Source: Alphaproteobacteria bacterium
Lineage (GTDB): Bacteria; Myxococcota_A; UBA796; GCA-2862545
Reading direction: 5' to 3'
NCBI GenBank assembly: GCA_020632925.1
Contig: JACKER010000031.1
Coordinates: forward strand, 15,950-79,949
Length of the DNA stretch: 64,000 nt
Positions 33,625-42,834 of the stretch are shown one piece after another. The translations under genes were made by a program, and so were the position numbers. A model generated the notes under the pieces. The model was not told the DNA's origin, made no database searches, and saw nothing but the letters and a program-made list of their open reading frames with translations. Every line of letters begins with the position of its first letter. Positions within the stretch are counted from its first letter, which is position 1.

Positions 33625-36600
33625 TCAGCTGCCCGCGAGCGCGTTGGCCTGCGCCTCGAACCCGAGGTCGCGGAGGGCCTGGACGACCTGCCCGGCCGTG
33701 TCTCCGGGTGCAGGCAGCTTCTCGAGCTCCCGCAGGTCGGCGTCCGCACCCTCCAGGTCGCCCGTGAGCAGCTTGCCGGGGAGTCGGAGCATCAGCGTCA
33801 GGGCCAGCGGGACCCAACGCCTGGCCCGCCGGTGGGCCTCGACCAGGTGCGCGAGCTCGTGGAAGGCCTCGACGTGCCGCTCCTGCAGCACCAGGATCCG
33901 GCCGAGCACCAGGGTCGCGGACGCGGCGCCGTGCCCGACGGCGTGCGCCAGGCGGGCGGCCCGACGGGCGAGCTCCTCGGCCTCCGCCACCCGGCCGCGC
34001 CGCGCCACGATGTCGGCGAGGTTTCCCCGAAGGCGAGCCACCTCGTACAGGTTGCCCCTCGCGGTGGGGCCTTCGAGCGCCAGGCGGGTCAGGCGCTCGG
34101 CCTCGGCGAGGTCGTGGCGGAGCATCGCGCACACCGCCAGGCGCGACTGGATGCGCTCCCGGAGGGCCTGATCCGTCGTGGTCGCCCAGGCGAGCTCGAG
34201 GGCCGCTCGCGCCTCGGGCTCCCGCTCGAGCTGGACGAGGGCCCACGCTCCCACCATTCGGGCCTTGGCCCGGTCGTCGCCGTCGAGGGAGGCGATGGCC
34301 TCGTCCGCCGTGAGCAGCGCTCGCTCGTGCTCGCCCGCCAGCTGCTGCATCGCGGCGCGGTGCATGAGCGCCGTCCCCAGGACGAACGAGGAGCCCAGCG
34401 CGCGGGCGTCCGCGACGAGCGCGTCCACGTCCTCGACCGTCGTCCCGACCCGGATCCGCTCGCGCGCGGCCACGTGGAGGCGTAGCTCCAGCGCGCTCAC
34501 GGGGTCCGGATGCTCTGCCAGCAGCCCCCGAACCAGGGACACCAGCTCCTCGAAGTCCCTCGTCAGACCCCTGCCCAGCTGCTGGTTGGCCAGCGCCAGC
34601 CCCGCCGCTGGGTCGCCGCCCCACCACGACCACCGGATCCGGAGTGCCGGAGGGGCGTCGGGCCAGGAATCCAGCCAGGCACGCGACTGCTCGGGCCGCT
34701 CGCGACCGACCTGCGCCGCTGCGCGCGTCCAGGCCGCGCTGACGAAGCTCAGCCGCCCGTTGGCGGGCATCACGACACCGCTGCGCAGCAGCCGGGCCAC
34801 GAGCTCGTCCGCGTCCGCCCCGACCGCGCGCCAGCGCTCGGAGAGCAGGGCGTACGGCGCCCCCGGAGCGAGCCCCAACACCGCGAGCGCGGCGAGATCC
34901 GCCTCGGAGCCTCCGGCCAGGGCTCGGTAGCGCTCGACCAGGGCCCCGTCGTCCTCGATGGTCGGCAGGTCGACTGCGAGGCCGTCCGCCGTGGGCCGGA
35001 GGTGGTGCTCCGAGGTGGCGAGCCAGGCCAGGATCCGCGTGGGGAATCCACCGAAGCGAGCCACCAGGCGGTCGGCGGTGACCGGGACCAGCCAGCACGC
35101 CCGCTCGACCGCCACCATCGCAATCGCGGGTTCGAGCTCCGCCATCGCGTGGCGCGGCGCTCCGCGGAGGACGGCAGCGGCCTCCGGGTGTTCGGAGAGC
35201 GCCTGGTCGGAGGCCACGGCGAGGGTGATCACCGGCGCGTCGCGGCCAGCTTCGGCGAGCAGCGCCAGCTCCTCGGGGCACCGGTCCGCCGAGGGCACCA
35301 CCACCAGCAACGGACGTCGCCTGGCGAGCGCGGCGAGCAGGGCAGGGCAGACGGACGCCGATCCGTCCCCGGCGATCCAGCCGCCGACCGCCGCCACCAC
35401 CTCGTCGTCGAGGGAGCCGCCGCAGGTCGCGAGGTGCGTCGCCACCCGCCACGCGGCGCTGGCGGCGTCCAGATCCGTGGTCCCGAGCCGCGCTGCGAGC
35501 ACCTCCCGCAGGGGCTCGGGGGCCGCGCCGTCCACGACCAGCAGCTCCACCCGGCCCCGTGCGGCCAGATCCCGACCCCACCACACCGCCAGCGACTCCG
35601 CACCCGCGTCGTCGGCGCCCGCGAGGTGCACCATCCGTGGTCCGACCCCGTCGATCCCGGCCTCCAGCACGACGCCGAGCTGCTCGAGCAGGTCCTCGTA
35701 CCCGACCGGGGCGAACGAGCGGGCGCCGAGCATGGTCGGGCTCACGCTCGCGAGCACCCGCTCGAGCCGGGTCATCGGGCGTCTCGGTGGGCGAGCCGGT
35801 GCGTGGATGGGCGCCGGACCGATGGGTGAGAGCTCGACCGGCTCGAGGTCACCGTCCACGTCGCCGAGGTCGACGGTGTCTGAGCTCCCGCCCAGCAGCA
35901 CGCGTCCGGCGGGCGCCGCCGGATCGGGCTCTCCCAGCGCGAGCAGCTCGCCGAGCGCGTCGGAGGCGGTGGGGAAGCGGGCCGCCGGCTCATCGGCCAG
36001 GCACCAGGCGAGCCAGCGACCGAGGCCGGGCGGGGTGGGGGTGCCCGGCGCGAGCAGCGTCATCGCCGTGCGTCCGACCGCGAACAGGTCGGTCCACGGG
36101 CCGATCTCGCGCCAGCGCCGCAGCCGTTGCTCGGGCGCCATGAAGGCCGGCGTCCCCTGGCTCGAGCTCATCACGTCCAGATCCTCGGGTTGGACGGCGA
36201 GCCCGAAGTCCGTGAGGCGGTACCCGTCACGCGCGTCTCGCGGATCGGGCCGGAGGATGTTCCCGGGCTTCACGTCGCGGTGGACGAGGCCGGCGGCGTG
36301 CGCGAGGGCGAGGGCGTCCAGCAGGTCGTGCAGGGCCGCGCGCGCCTCGGACCAGCTCCCCGCGAAGCCGTCCAGCGAACCCCCGTGCGCCAGCTCCGAA
36401 ACGACGTAGGGAGTGCCCGCGTCGATCCCGGTGATCGCGGCCTCCTCGTGCGTCACCGCCCCGACGTCGACCACGAGCGCGATCCGTGGATGGAACAGGC
36501 TGGCCGCGGCGCGCGCCTCGTCCACGATGGCACGTCGGTGGCGCTCCAGCCGTGCTCGCTCCGGGTGGGGCACCTTGATGGCGACGGGCACGTCGAGTCC

Positions 36601-36696
36601 GAGCGAGCGGGCGCCCCAGACCCGGGCCGTCCCGCCGATCCCGAGGAGATCGCCGAGGACGAAGCCACCGAGTCGTCGGTCGTCCGCGCGTGCCAC
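33625..36696 (-). CDS. Ser/Thr kinase with degenerate P-loop ATPase-like and TPR domains
   Basis: 1023 residues, GTG start. Kinase about 10-255: a loosened glycine loop (GIGGTARV), Lys 41, HRDVKPGN (139), DFG (163-165), APE. The following region has the layout of a STAND ATPase, but at the Walker A position reads GADDAGAES (360-368), lacking the lysine, and Walker-B-like LLVVVPSAD is also atypical. From about 680 onward TPR-like helices occur. Same plan as the products at 6516 and 26327. Co-directional with copper monooxygenase upstream and phosphatase downstream. Confidence 0.88.
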   Translation of the reverse strand: MARADDRRLGGFVLGDLLGIGGTARVWGARSLGLDVPVAIKVPHPERARLERHRRAIVDEARAAASLFHPRIALVVDVGAVTHEEAAITGIDAGTPYVVSELAHGGSLDGFAGSWSEARAALHDLLDALALAHAAGLVHRDVKPGNILRPDPRDARDGYRLTDFGLAVQPEDLDVMSSSQGTPAFMAPEQRLRRWREIGPWTDLFAVGRTAMTLLAPGTPTPPGLGRWLAWCLADEPAARFPTASDALGELLALGEPDPAAPAGRVLLGGSSDTVDLGDVDGDLEPVELSPIGPAPIHAPARPPRRPMTRLERVLASVSPTMLGARSFAPVGYEDLLEQLGVVLEAGIDGVGPRMVHLAGADDAGAESLAVWWGRDLAARGRVELLVVDGAAPEPLREVLAARLGTTDLDAASAAWRVATHLATCGGSLDDEVVAAVGGWIAGDGSASVCPALLAALARRRPLLVVVPSADRCPEELALLAEAGRDAPVITLAVASDQALSEHPEAAAVLRGAPRHAMAELEPAIAMVAVERACWLVPVTADRLVARFGGFPTRILAWLATSEHHLRPTADGLAVDLPTIEDDGALVERYRALAGGSEADLAALAVLGLAPGAPYALLSERWRAVGADADELVARLLRSGVVMPANGRLSFVSAAWTRAAAQVGRERPEQSRAWLDSWPDAPPALRIRWSWWGGDPAAGLALANQQLGRGLTRDFEELVSLVRGLLAEHPDPVSALELRLHVAARERIRVGTTVEDVDALVADARALGSSFVLGTALMHRAAMQQLAGEHERALLTADEAIASLDGDDRAKARMVGAWALVQLEREPEARAALELAWATTTDQALRERIQSRLAVCAMLRHDLAEAERLTRLALEGPTARGNLYEVARLRGNLADIVARRGRVAEAEELARRAARLAHAVGHGAASATLVLGRILVLQERHVEAFHELAHLVEAHRRARRWVPLALTLMLRLPGKLLTGDLEGADADLRELEKLPAPGDTAGQVVQALRDLGFEAQANALAGS

Positions 36697-36720
36697 GCGA
36701 GGCAGTCTCGCTCAGCCGAC

Positions 36721-37992
36721 CTACCGGGGGGCCGAGACGAACAGGTTGGCCACGCACATCTCCTCGTCCGTACCCTCGCCCCACAGGACGGCACCGTCCT
36801 GGTGGTTGTCGAACAGGCACTCGAGGGACATCTCGTCCCCGGGCAGGAAGTGGGCCGGGGTCTCGAAGCGGTAGTCGAACTGCCACTCGAAGTCCCAGTC
36901 CTCGATGTGCAGCAGCTCCTCGCGTGTGCCGTCCTGGTGACGCACCGCGACCGAGCCACCCGCGCCCAGCGTGTGCATGTGCATCATCACCGAGTGGATG
37001 TCGAAGCCGCCGGACAGGTCGATCGCGTCGCCGAGCAACAGGTCGAAGAAGGGCAGGGGGTCGCCGTCGGCGACGTGGCTCACCGCGTCGCTGTGCGGTG
37101 GGATGACCATGCCCCCGATCGGCCAGCTGGCGTCGAGCCAGGGCGCATAGGCGCCGACGCGCTCCACGTCCGGCTCGACCATCACGTCCACGGTGGTCCG
37201 GTCCGTCCCCGCGCCGGGCACGAGGTGGTAGTGGACCTGCAGCACCACCTTGCTCCCCTCCGGCACCTCGATGCCGACGCCCTCGGGGAAGAGGGTCGCT
37301 CCGCTGCCGGGCACCCACTGGGCGAGCTGAGAGATCGGTACGTCGGCGTCGTCCCCGGTGAGCGAGGGTCCCCCGAAGCACGACCAGCCGGGCTCGGGGT
37401 CGACGTCCTCGTACGCCTCGAACGTGGTGAACAGATCGGGTCCGAGCAGGCCGTCGGGGCGCAGCAGGAACGCGGCCACGTGGTGGACGATCGCGAGGTT
37501 GTCCGGGTGGACCTCGAAGCCGGTGACGAACGAGCTGCCCGTCGGCTGCCAGTCAAGCAGGAAGCACCGGTAGTCGTCCGTGCTGCCCGTGGGCTCGTAG
37601 GCCAGTGGCATCTCGAGCGTGGTGTCCGTCCGTGGCAGCGCCACCGCCAGGGCAGCGAGGGGCTCGCCGCGGTCCTCGGGGTCGCCCTCGCGCATGCCGC
37701 CGTCCACCCAGTCGGCGATGACCTGGATCTGCTCGTCGGTGAGCGAGGGGTCGCGCTCGTAGTCCCGGACCCCAGGCACCGCCTTCCACGGAGGCATGGT
37801 GCGCGCGGCGGTCGCCTCCGCCACGAGCGGCCCCTGCGCGCGCGCGGCGTCGTAGCCGTCGAGGGAGAAGCCCCCGATCCCGCCGTCGAAGTGGCAGCCC
37901 GTGCAGCGGCCCTCCAGGATCGGTCGAACGTCCGCCTCGTAGGTCGGACCCGACGAGCACGCCCACAGCAACGACCACGCGACCACGCGCAC
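36721..37992 (-). CDS. Copper type II ascorbate-dependent monooxygenase-like lipoprotein with heme-binding motif
   Basis: 423 residues. GTG 37992 gives a lipoprotein-like signal (RVVAWSLLWAC). Near the N-terminus is a single CxxCH motif in RCTGCHFDGG, within a cytochrome-c-like segment ending MPPWKAVPG, then DEQIQVIADWVDGG. The rest resembles peptidylglycine/dopamine hydroxylase cores: IVHHVAAF for the first copper, VHYH, and HSVMMHMHTLG with DEMSLECLFDN near the second copper. Such myxobacterial fusions are presumed periplasmic oxidases. Unknown substrate; electrons could come through the heme domain. Confidence 0.85.
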   Translation of the reverse strand: MRVVAWSLLWACSSGPTYEADVRPILEGRCTGCHFDGGIGGFSLDGYDAARAQGPLVAEATAARTMPPWKAVPGVRDYERDPSLTDEQIQVIADWVDGGMREGDPEDRGEPLAALAVALPRTDTTLEMPLAYEPTGSTDDYRCFLLDWQPTGSSFVTGFEVHPDNLAIVHHVAAFLLRPDGLLGPDLFTTFEAYEDVDPEPGWSCFGGPSLTGDDADVPISQLAQWVPGSGATLFPEGVGIEVPEGSKVVLQVHYHLVPGAGTDRTTVDVMVEPDVERVGAYAPWLDASWPIGGMVIPPHSDAVSHVADGDPLPFFDLLLGDAIDLSGGFDIHSVMMHMHTLGAGGSVAVRHQDGTREELLHIEDWDFEWQFDYRFETPAHFLPGDEMSLECLFDNHQDGAVLWGEGTDEEMCVANLFVSAPR

Positions 37993-38031
37993 CTCGCTCG
38001 ATCGACCGCTGATAACCGCGGCGGCGTGCCG

Positions 38032-39300
38032 CTACCCCCGCGTCGCTTGCGCCAACGCCCCACGCGCCGCGCCGGCCTCCGACAGGCCCCCGACCTCACC
38101 CTCCGCCAGGCCGAGCTCTCCGCCGGAGACCCCCGATCGCGCTCGCAGGGCACGCGTGGTGATCTCGGCCTGCCGACGGACCGCCTCGGAGGGGTGATCG
38201 AGCAGGGGACGGACGGCCGCCAGGGCGGTGGCGGTTCCGACGCGGCAGAGGCCCACCAGGGCGTTGACCTTCGCGCCGGGGTCCAGGACAACACCCAGCG
38301 CTTCCAGGAGGCGCGCCTCGACAGCGGCGTCGGGCGACGTGCCACGCGCCAGCGCGCCGATGGCGACGGACCGCGCGTCCTCCGACAGGGTGGCGAGGGG
38401 TGGGAGGGCGAGCAACGCCTGCCGCGGCACCCCGCCCGACAGCAACGCGGCCCACGGGCGGCTGCTCGCGTCCCGGAGCACGCCGACCGCGGCCGTGAGC
38501 GCGTCCGCGTCGTCGAGCGCGGTGAGGGTGCGCGCACACCGGACCTTCTCGTACCAGCCGACCTTCGGGTCGGCGAGCGCCTCGATCAGCGGACCGGGAC
38601 GGCCCAGCACCCGCGCCGCGGCGCGCCGTTCGGGGCCCACGCAGCCCAGACGGTCGACGGCCACGGAGCGACCGCGCTCGGGGGCGAGGCTCGCCAGCGC
38701 CTCGAGAGCGCGAGCCCGAAACCCCGGCTCCGGGTCCGTGGTCGCGGCGCGTGCGAGGAGCGTCGTCGGATCCGACGCGCTCGCCTCCGCCTCAGCCAGC
38801 TCGACCAGGCGGCCGAGGACGGAGGCCGTCGCCGGTCCCTGGTCCTCCTCGACGATGATCGCGGCGGTGCCGCCCGAGAGCCGGGTCCCGATCGGGCACC
38901 GGACGAACGCCTCGCGGAACGCCGGGGTCAACGCGGCGAGCGCCGCCGGATCGGAGAGGACCACGCGCACCACGCGATCGAACGCCGGATCGCCCACCAA
39001 GTCGTCCTGCACGCCGTGAACGCCGTCCGCGGCCGGGACCAGCCGTTCGAGCACGATCCCGGGTCGCACCACGCGCCGCGCCTCGACGCGCACCATCGGG
39101 ATCCGCCTCGCGTGGTCACCCGAACCCTCCTCCCGGAAGGTCGGCGCCGTCCGCAGCTCGGGAGGAAGCGCTGCGCGGTCGGGGAGGCGCTGCAGCGCGA
39201 CGTCCAGCGAGGCGGGGCGTTCCCGTCCACCGAGCCAGTTGGCCACGGCAAGGAAGGCGAACGCCAACGCCGGGATCACCACCAACAGCCCCACGTCCAT
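38032..39300 (-). CDS. Membrane-anchored HEAT-like repeat protein
   Basis: 422 residues. An N-terminal hydrophobic helix (about 3-24) anchors the protein. The region from about 165 on is made of Ala/Leu-rich helical pairs (ARALEALASLAPERG, AAARVLGRPGPLIEALADP, WYEKVRCARTLTALDDADAL) typical of HEAT repeats, which serve as protein-binding scaffolds. ATG 39300 has GGAGGACGAG just before it. No catalytic motif seen. Confidence 0.72.
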   Translation of the reverse strand: MDVGLLVVIPALAFAFLAVANWLGGRERPASLDVALQRLPDRAALPPELRTAPTFREEGSGDHARRIPMVRVEARRVVRPGIVLERLVPAADGVHGVQDDLVGDPAFDRVVRVVLSDPAALAALTPAFREAFVRCPIGTRLSGGTAAIIVEEDQGPATASVLGRLVELAEAEASASDPTTLLARAATTDPEPGFRARALEALASLAPERGRSVAVDRLGCVGPERRAAARVLGRPGPLIEALADPKVGWYEKVRCARTLTALDDADALTAAVGVLRDASSRPWAALLSGGVPRQALLALPPLATLSEDARSVAIGALARGTSPDAAVEARLLEALGVVLDPGAKVNALVGLCRVGTATALAAVRPLLDHPSEAVRRQAEITTRALRARSGVSGGELGLAEGEVGGLSEAGAARGALAQATRG

Positions 39301-39315
39301 CTCGTCCTCCGCTCC

Positions 39316-39342
39316 GGGCGGAAACCCGTTCGCGTTCCGCCC
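39316..39342. other. Inverted repeat between catalase-like and HEAT genes
   Basis: GGGCGGAA and TTCCGCCC (8-bp arms, 39316-39323 and 39335-39342) enclose an 11-base loop. No run of T follows on either strand, so this is not a classical terminator; it could attenuate transcription or be a protein site, lying in the 59-base gap of a minus-strand gene series. Confidence 0.5.
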
Positions 39343-39359
39343 CTACTTCCTCGAATCCA

Positions 39360-40379
39360 TCAGCCGAGCTCCTCCACCTCGGTGCCGTCCGGCTCCCCGC
39401 GCGCCCCACGCGCCAGGCCGCTCTCACGGTAGGCCACGTTCCGCGCGCGCATCAGCTGGCCCAGCGGGCGAAAGTCGGTCGGTGCGTGCCATGGGTCGAA
39501 GGAGAGCTCCTCCACGAGGGAGGAGAGCCGCCGACCACGCTCGTCGTCGAGGTCCTGGCGCGGCAGCGTCAAGGTCGCCACCTGCTCCCACGGGGTGGTC
39601 CAGCGGACGGTCGGGTCCTCGATGGGCGTGGTGGCCTCGTCGACGAAGCGCTGGACCTTCAGCGCGAGCACCAGGTCGCCGGCCCGCAGCCGGGTCGCGA
39701 AGTCGGGCCCGTAGTGGTCGTGGCGCGCGCGGTCCATCGGGTGGTCCGCGTCGGGCACGTGGACGGGGAACCACGCGACCTTCACGGCCTGTTCACCCCA
39801 GCGGATCGGCAGGGCCGAGTAGTAGGGGCGGTCCAGCCAGTGCGCCAGCTCCACGCCGAGCTCGCGCTGCAGGTCGCGGAGCAGCGACATCGCGCGCGAG
39901 GGACCGAGCGCCCACAGCAGGCGGAACACGAGCCCGAGCGCCGAGCCCGCACCTGCCTCGATCACGGTCACGAACTCCTCGGCGGACCGGAAGGGCGTCA
40001 CCTCGTTCGCGATCGTGAGGAAATCCTGGGTCTTCGCGTCGATCAGCGCGGGGATGAGCTTGTCCCCCGGAACGCCCAGCACCTTCACCGCCAGCCCGCG
40101 GACGTCGGGCACAGCGTCCGACCGCCGGCCACCCGAGCCGTTGCTCGCGCGCACCCAGCACCGGAAGGCCCCCGGCGAGGCGAAGATGCCGACGCGGAGA
40201 CCGTCGGGCACCTCACCCACCTCGAGGCGACCCTCGGCCGCGGCGATGGGCTTGAGGTGCAGCGCACGCCCGGGGCGACCTCCGCTCGCGGCGCGCTCCT
40301 GGACGGCACGGAGCCGACCGGCGAGCGCCTCCAACCGCGCCTCCTCGCCTTCCTCGATCCGTTCGGACCACGCAGGCAT
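39360..40379 (-). CDS. Catalase-like protein (y4iL/SrpA-like group), active-site His not conserved
   Basis: 339 residues. Family features: GIFASPGAFRCWVRASNG, PDVRGLAVKVLGVPG, QDFLTIANEVTPF and a C-terminal FDPWHAPTDFRPLGQLMRAR, as in catalase-fold proteins. Where catalases have the distal His in a GAHGYFE-like motif, this protein reads AAAEGRLEV, with Glu, and I see no canonical proximal R-x-x-x-Y heme motif. It may bind heme for another oxidation or none. ATG 40379 with GGAGGAACTGG. Lies 21 bases after a sulfatase gene of the ECF sigma group. Confidence 0.75.
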   Translation of the reverse strand: MPAWSERIEEGEEARLEALAGRLRAVQERAASGGRPGRALHLKPIAAAEGRLEVGEVPDGLRVGIFASPGAFRCWVRASNGSGGRRSDAVPDVRGLAVKVLGVPGDKLIPALIDAKTQDFLTIANEVTPFRSAEEFVTVIEAGAGSALGLVFRLLWALGPSRAMSLLRDLQRELGVELAHWLDRPYYSALPIRWGEQAVKVAWFPVHVPDADHPMDRARHDHYGPDFATRLRAGDLVLALKVQRFVDEATTPIEDPTVRWTTPWEQVATLTLPRQDLDDERGRRLSSLVEELSFDPWHAPTDFRPLGQLMRARNVAYRESGLARGARGEPDGTEVEELG

Positions 40380-40400
40380 TCCAGTTCCTCCGCCGGGCTC

Positions 40401-41771
40401 CTACCGCGAGATCGGCCAGGTCGCCCACAGGTCGGCGCGCGCCCGCCGCAGCTCGGCCAGCGCCCGCTGCCCGTCCTCACCGAGGTCGCCGGTCGCGAGC
40501 AGGTCCGTCCCCTCGAGGTCGGCGCCGCCGAGATCGAACAAGCTCTCGCCGGCCCCCGCGGTGTTTCGCCAGGAGACGAGCTTGAAGCGCTCGTCGCGGA
40601 TCGCGTCGAACAGCGCGTCGGCAGGCACCCGCCCGTTGGGGACGAACACGTCGGTCGTGACGGTCCGGCGGACGCGGGCCTCGGGGTCGTGGAGCACGGG
40701 GAGCAGAGAGACCCCGTCGATCACGCGGTCCAGCCCCCGGGGGTCCACGCCCGCCAGCGACGCGATGGTGGCGAACACGTCGACGGTGTGGACCAGCGCG
40801 TCGGTCGGGCCCGCACCGTCCACGAGCGGCCCGGTGACCACCAGCGGTACGCGCACCCCGAGCTCGTAGACCGAGCCCTTGCCGTGCTGCTGGGGCAGGG
40901 GAGGGCGGATCGCCTGCATCGGCGTCCCGTTGTCGCCCACCACGATCACCGTGGTCCGCGCGCGCAGCTCGGGGCTCATGGCGTCCAGGATCCGCCCCAG
41001 CTCGTGGTCGGCGGCGCGCACCAGCGCGTCGTACCGATCGGCGAGCGGCGCGTCGGGCGGCACCTCGGCGCCCGGGATCGGAGCGGGCACCGGGTCGAAC
41101 GGGACGTGGGCCGCGTGGAAGGCCGACCACATCAGCCACGGCTCCTCCATCGCCGCCATGCGCGCGATCGTGTCGTCCGCGGTCCGCGAGACCACGAAGC
41201 CCCGCCGATCGTGCAGCTCGCCGTTGTCGTCCTCGATCCAGTGGGCGTAGCCGAGGTCGGGCGATTGCTCCTCGCCAGCGTGGACCGGCTCCCGGAGGTT
41301 GCCCAGCGTCCCCCGGTACCAGCCGAAGCCCTGCCGCCCGGGCCCGTGGGCGGCGTCGGGCTGGCCGTCGAGGTGCCACTTGCCCGCGAAGCTCGTGTCC
41401 CAGGTGACCGGCGACCGCCGCAGCATCTCCGGGAGCGTCAGCTCGTCGTCGGGGAGCCCGACCTCCTCCTCCCACGAGAACACGATCTGCCCGACGCCCG
41501 TGCGCTGCGCGAGCCGCCCGGTCATCAACGTGGCGCGGGTGGGGGAGCACATCGGCTGCGACCACGCGTGGCGGAAGAACCGGCCCTCGGCCATCAGGCG
41601 GTCGAGCGTCGGCGTCGCGGGGGTGGGCCACCCGTGGCCGTAGGCGGCGATCTTGTCGAAGCCGACGTCGTCGAGCACGACCAGCAGGACGTTGGACGGC
41701 GTGCCGCCTGGGATGGGCGGGGGAGGCGGCGGCTCGCGACGACAGGCCAGGGCCTGGAGCAGCCCGATCAG
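40401..41771 (-). CDS. Sulfatase, probable lipoprotein from a CTG start
   Basis: 456 residues from CTG 41771. Formylglycine-type sulfatase with CSPTRATLMTG (the Cys converted to formylglycine), metal site LDDVGFD, GKWHLDG, and VVGDNGTP. The first ordinary start, GTG 41678, sits inside the first metal-binding strand; upstream the frame adds NVLLVVLDD and, from CTG 41771, a short lipoprotein signal (IGLLQALAC, then RRE) like those of neighbours. The CTG overlaps the stop of the anti-sigma gene (CTGA). Needs a formylglycine-generating enzyme elsewhere. Third gene of an ECF sigma operon. Confidence 0.86.
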   Translation of the reverse strand: MIGLLQALACRREPPPPPPIPGGTPSNVLLVVLDDVGFDKIAAYGHGWPTPATPTLDRLMAEGRFFRHAWSQPMCSPTRATLMTGRLAQRTGVGQIVFSWEEEVGLPDDELTLPEMLRRSPVTWDTSFAGKWHLDGQPDAAHGPGRQGFGWYRGTLGNLREPVHAGEEQSPDLGYAHWIEDDNGELHDRRGFVVSRTADDTIARMAAMEEPWLMWSAFHAAHVPFDPVPAPIPGAEVPPDAPLADRYDALVRAADHELGRILDAMSPELRARTTVIVVGDNGTPMQAIRPPLPQQHGKGSVYELGVRVPLVVTGPLVDGAGPTDALVHTVDVFATIASLAGVDPRGLDRVIDGVSLLPVLHDPEARVRRTVTTDVFVPNGRVPADALFDAIRDERFKLVSWRNTAGAGESLFDLGGADLEGTDLLATGDLGEDGQRALAELRRARADLWATWPISR

Positions 41772-42829
41772 CGCTCGACCTCGAGGGCGTCCATGGCCTT
41801 GCGCGCGGCGGCGGGCGCCGCCTTCGGATCCTCGGTCGAGGTGCCCGCCCCGCCCGTGAGCTGGAGCGTGACCTTGACCTCGACGGGGCCCGCGTCCGTC
41901 AGGTCGGTGGGTGCCTGGGACTCCACGGTCAGGCCGAGCGCGCGGAGCTCCTGCTGGAAGGCGGCGAGCTGGGTCTGCGGCAGCGTGACCACGAGCTGCT
42001 CGCGGCTCGATCCCATCGTCGCGCTCGTCACGGTCGCGCCGCTCGTGTCCGTGACCACGCCGTACCGCGAGCCGACGGAGAGCACCTTGCGCTTCATGCC
42101 CGCGTCGTCGGAGCGGACGACCGTGCGCCAGGACCGCTCCTCGCCCGCGAGCCCGGCCTCGATCGCCACCTCGGGCCGCGGCACCCCGTCGAGCTCGGGC
42201 TGGACCGCGCCCTCGTCCGAGGTCCCACCGGCCACGTTCGCGTCCGGGGCCGCCGCGGGCTCGCTCGGCACCTTCGCGGTCGTGCCCCCGGAGGTCGCGC
42301 GCCCGATCACCTGGGGCGTGGTCGACTCGAGCTTCTGGTCCGCCACGGTCCGCTCACGGTCCTCCGCGGCCGGCGCTTCGCCGCCGCCGGAGCTGCCCCG
42401 CAGGCTCGAGGAGGGCGTGGGCGCCGCCACCGCGGGCGAGGTCGTCGCGTCCTCGGGGACCACCAGCTCGGGCGAGGGCCGCTCGTCCATCGACATCGGG
42501 ATCACGAGCAGCAGCGCGGCGACCGCCGCGAACCCGATCGCCAGCGCCTCCCAGCGCACACCCAGCCAGCGCGTGAGCGACCAGCCCCCGGCAGGGTGCT
42601 CCTCCTCCACGCGCGCCATCACCTGCGCGTGGAAGTTCATCGGTGCCTCGGTGGGACCCTCCTCGCGGAGCAGGCGCACCACCCCCTCGAGCTCCTCGAG
42701 ATCCGCGCGCAGGGCAGGATCGCGGGCGAGCTCCGCCTCGATCTCGGCCGCTTCGGCCTCGTCGAGCTCCCCGTCGAGCCAGGCGGAGAGCGCCTCGCTC
42801 ATGGAGGTGTCGGGCTGGGGGCGGGTCAT
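41768..42829 (-). CDS. Anti-sigma factor, single-pass membrane protein
   Basis: 353 residues. N-terminal about 70 residues: ALSAWLDGELDEAEAAEIEAELARDP and LEELEGVVRLL, like anti-sigma domains though without the zinc-binding Cys. A transmembrane helix (WEALAIGFAAVAALLLVIPM) at about 95-115, a Ser/Pro/Thr-rich linker and a C-terminal alpha/beta-rich periplasmic domain (REQLVVTLPQTQLAAFQQEL). Adjacent downstream of an ECF sigma gene by 5 bases, the usual arrangement. The periplasmic part is likely the stress sensor. Confidence 0.85.
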   Translation of the reverse strand: MTRPQPDTSMSEALSAWLDGELDEAEAAEIEAELARDPALRADLEELEGVVRLLREEGPTEAPMNFHAQVMARVEEEHPAGGWSLTRWLGVRWEALAIGFAAVAALLLVIPMSMDERPSPELVVPEDATTSPAVAAPTPSSSLRGSSGGGEAPAAEDRERTVADQKLESTTPQVIGRATSGGTTAKVPSEPAAAPDANVAGGTSDEGAVQPELDGVPRPEVAIEAGLAGEERSWRTVVRSDDAGMKRKVLSVGSRYGVVTDTSGATVTSATMGSSREQLVVTLPQTQLAAFQQELRALGLTVESQAPTDLTDAGPVEVKVTLQLTGGAGTSTEDPKAAPAAARKAMDALEVER

Positions 42830-42834
42830 GGTCG

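Noticed and set aside
39316..39342. Rho-independent terminator
   Set aside because: The hairpin has no T-run on either strand, so I list it only as an inverted repeat.
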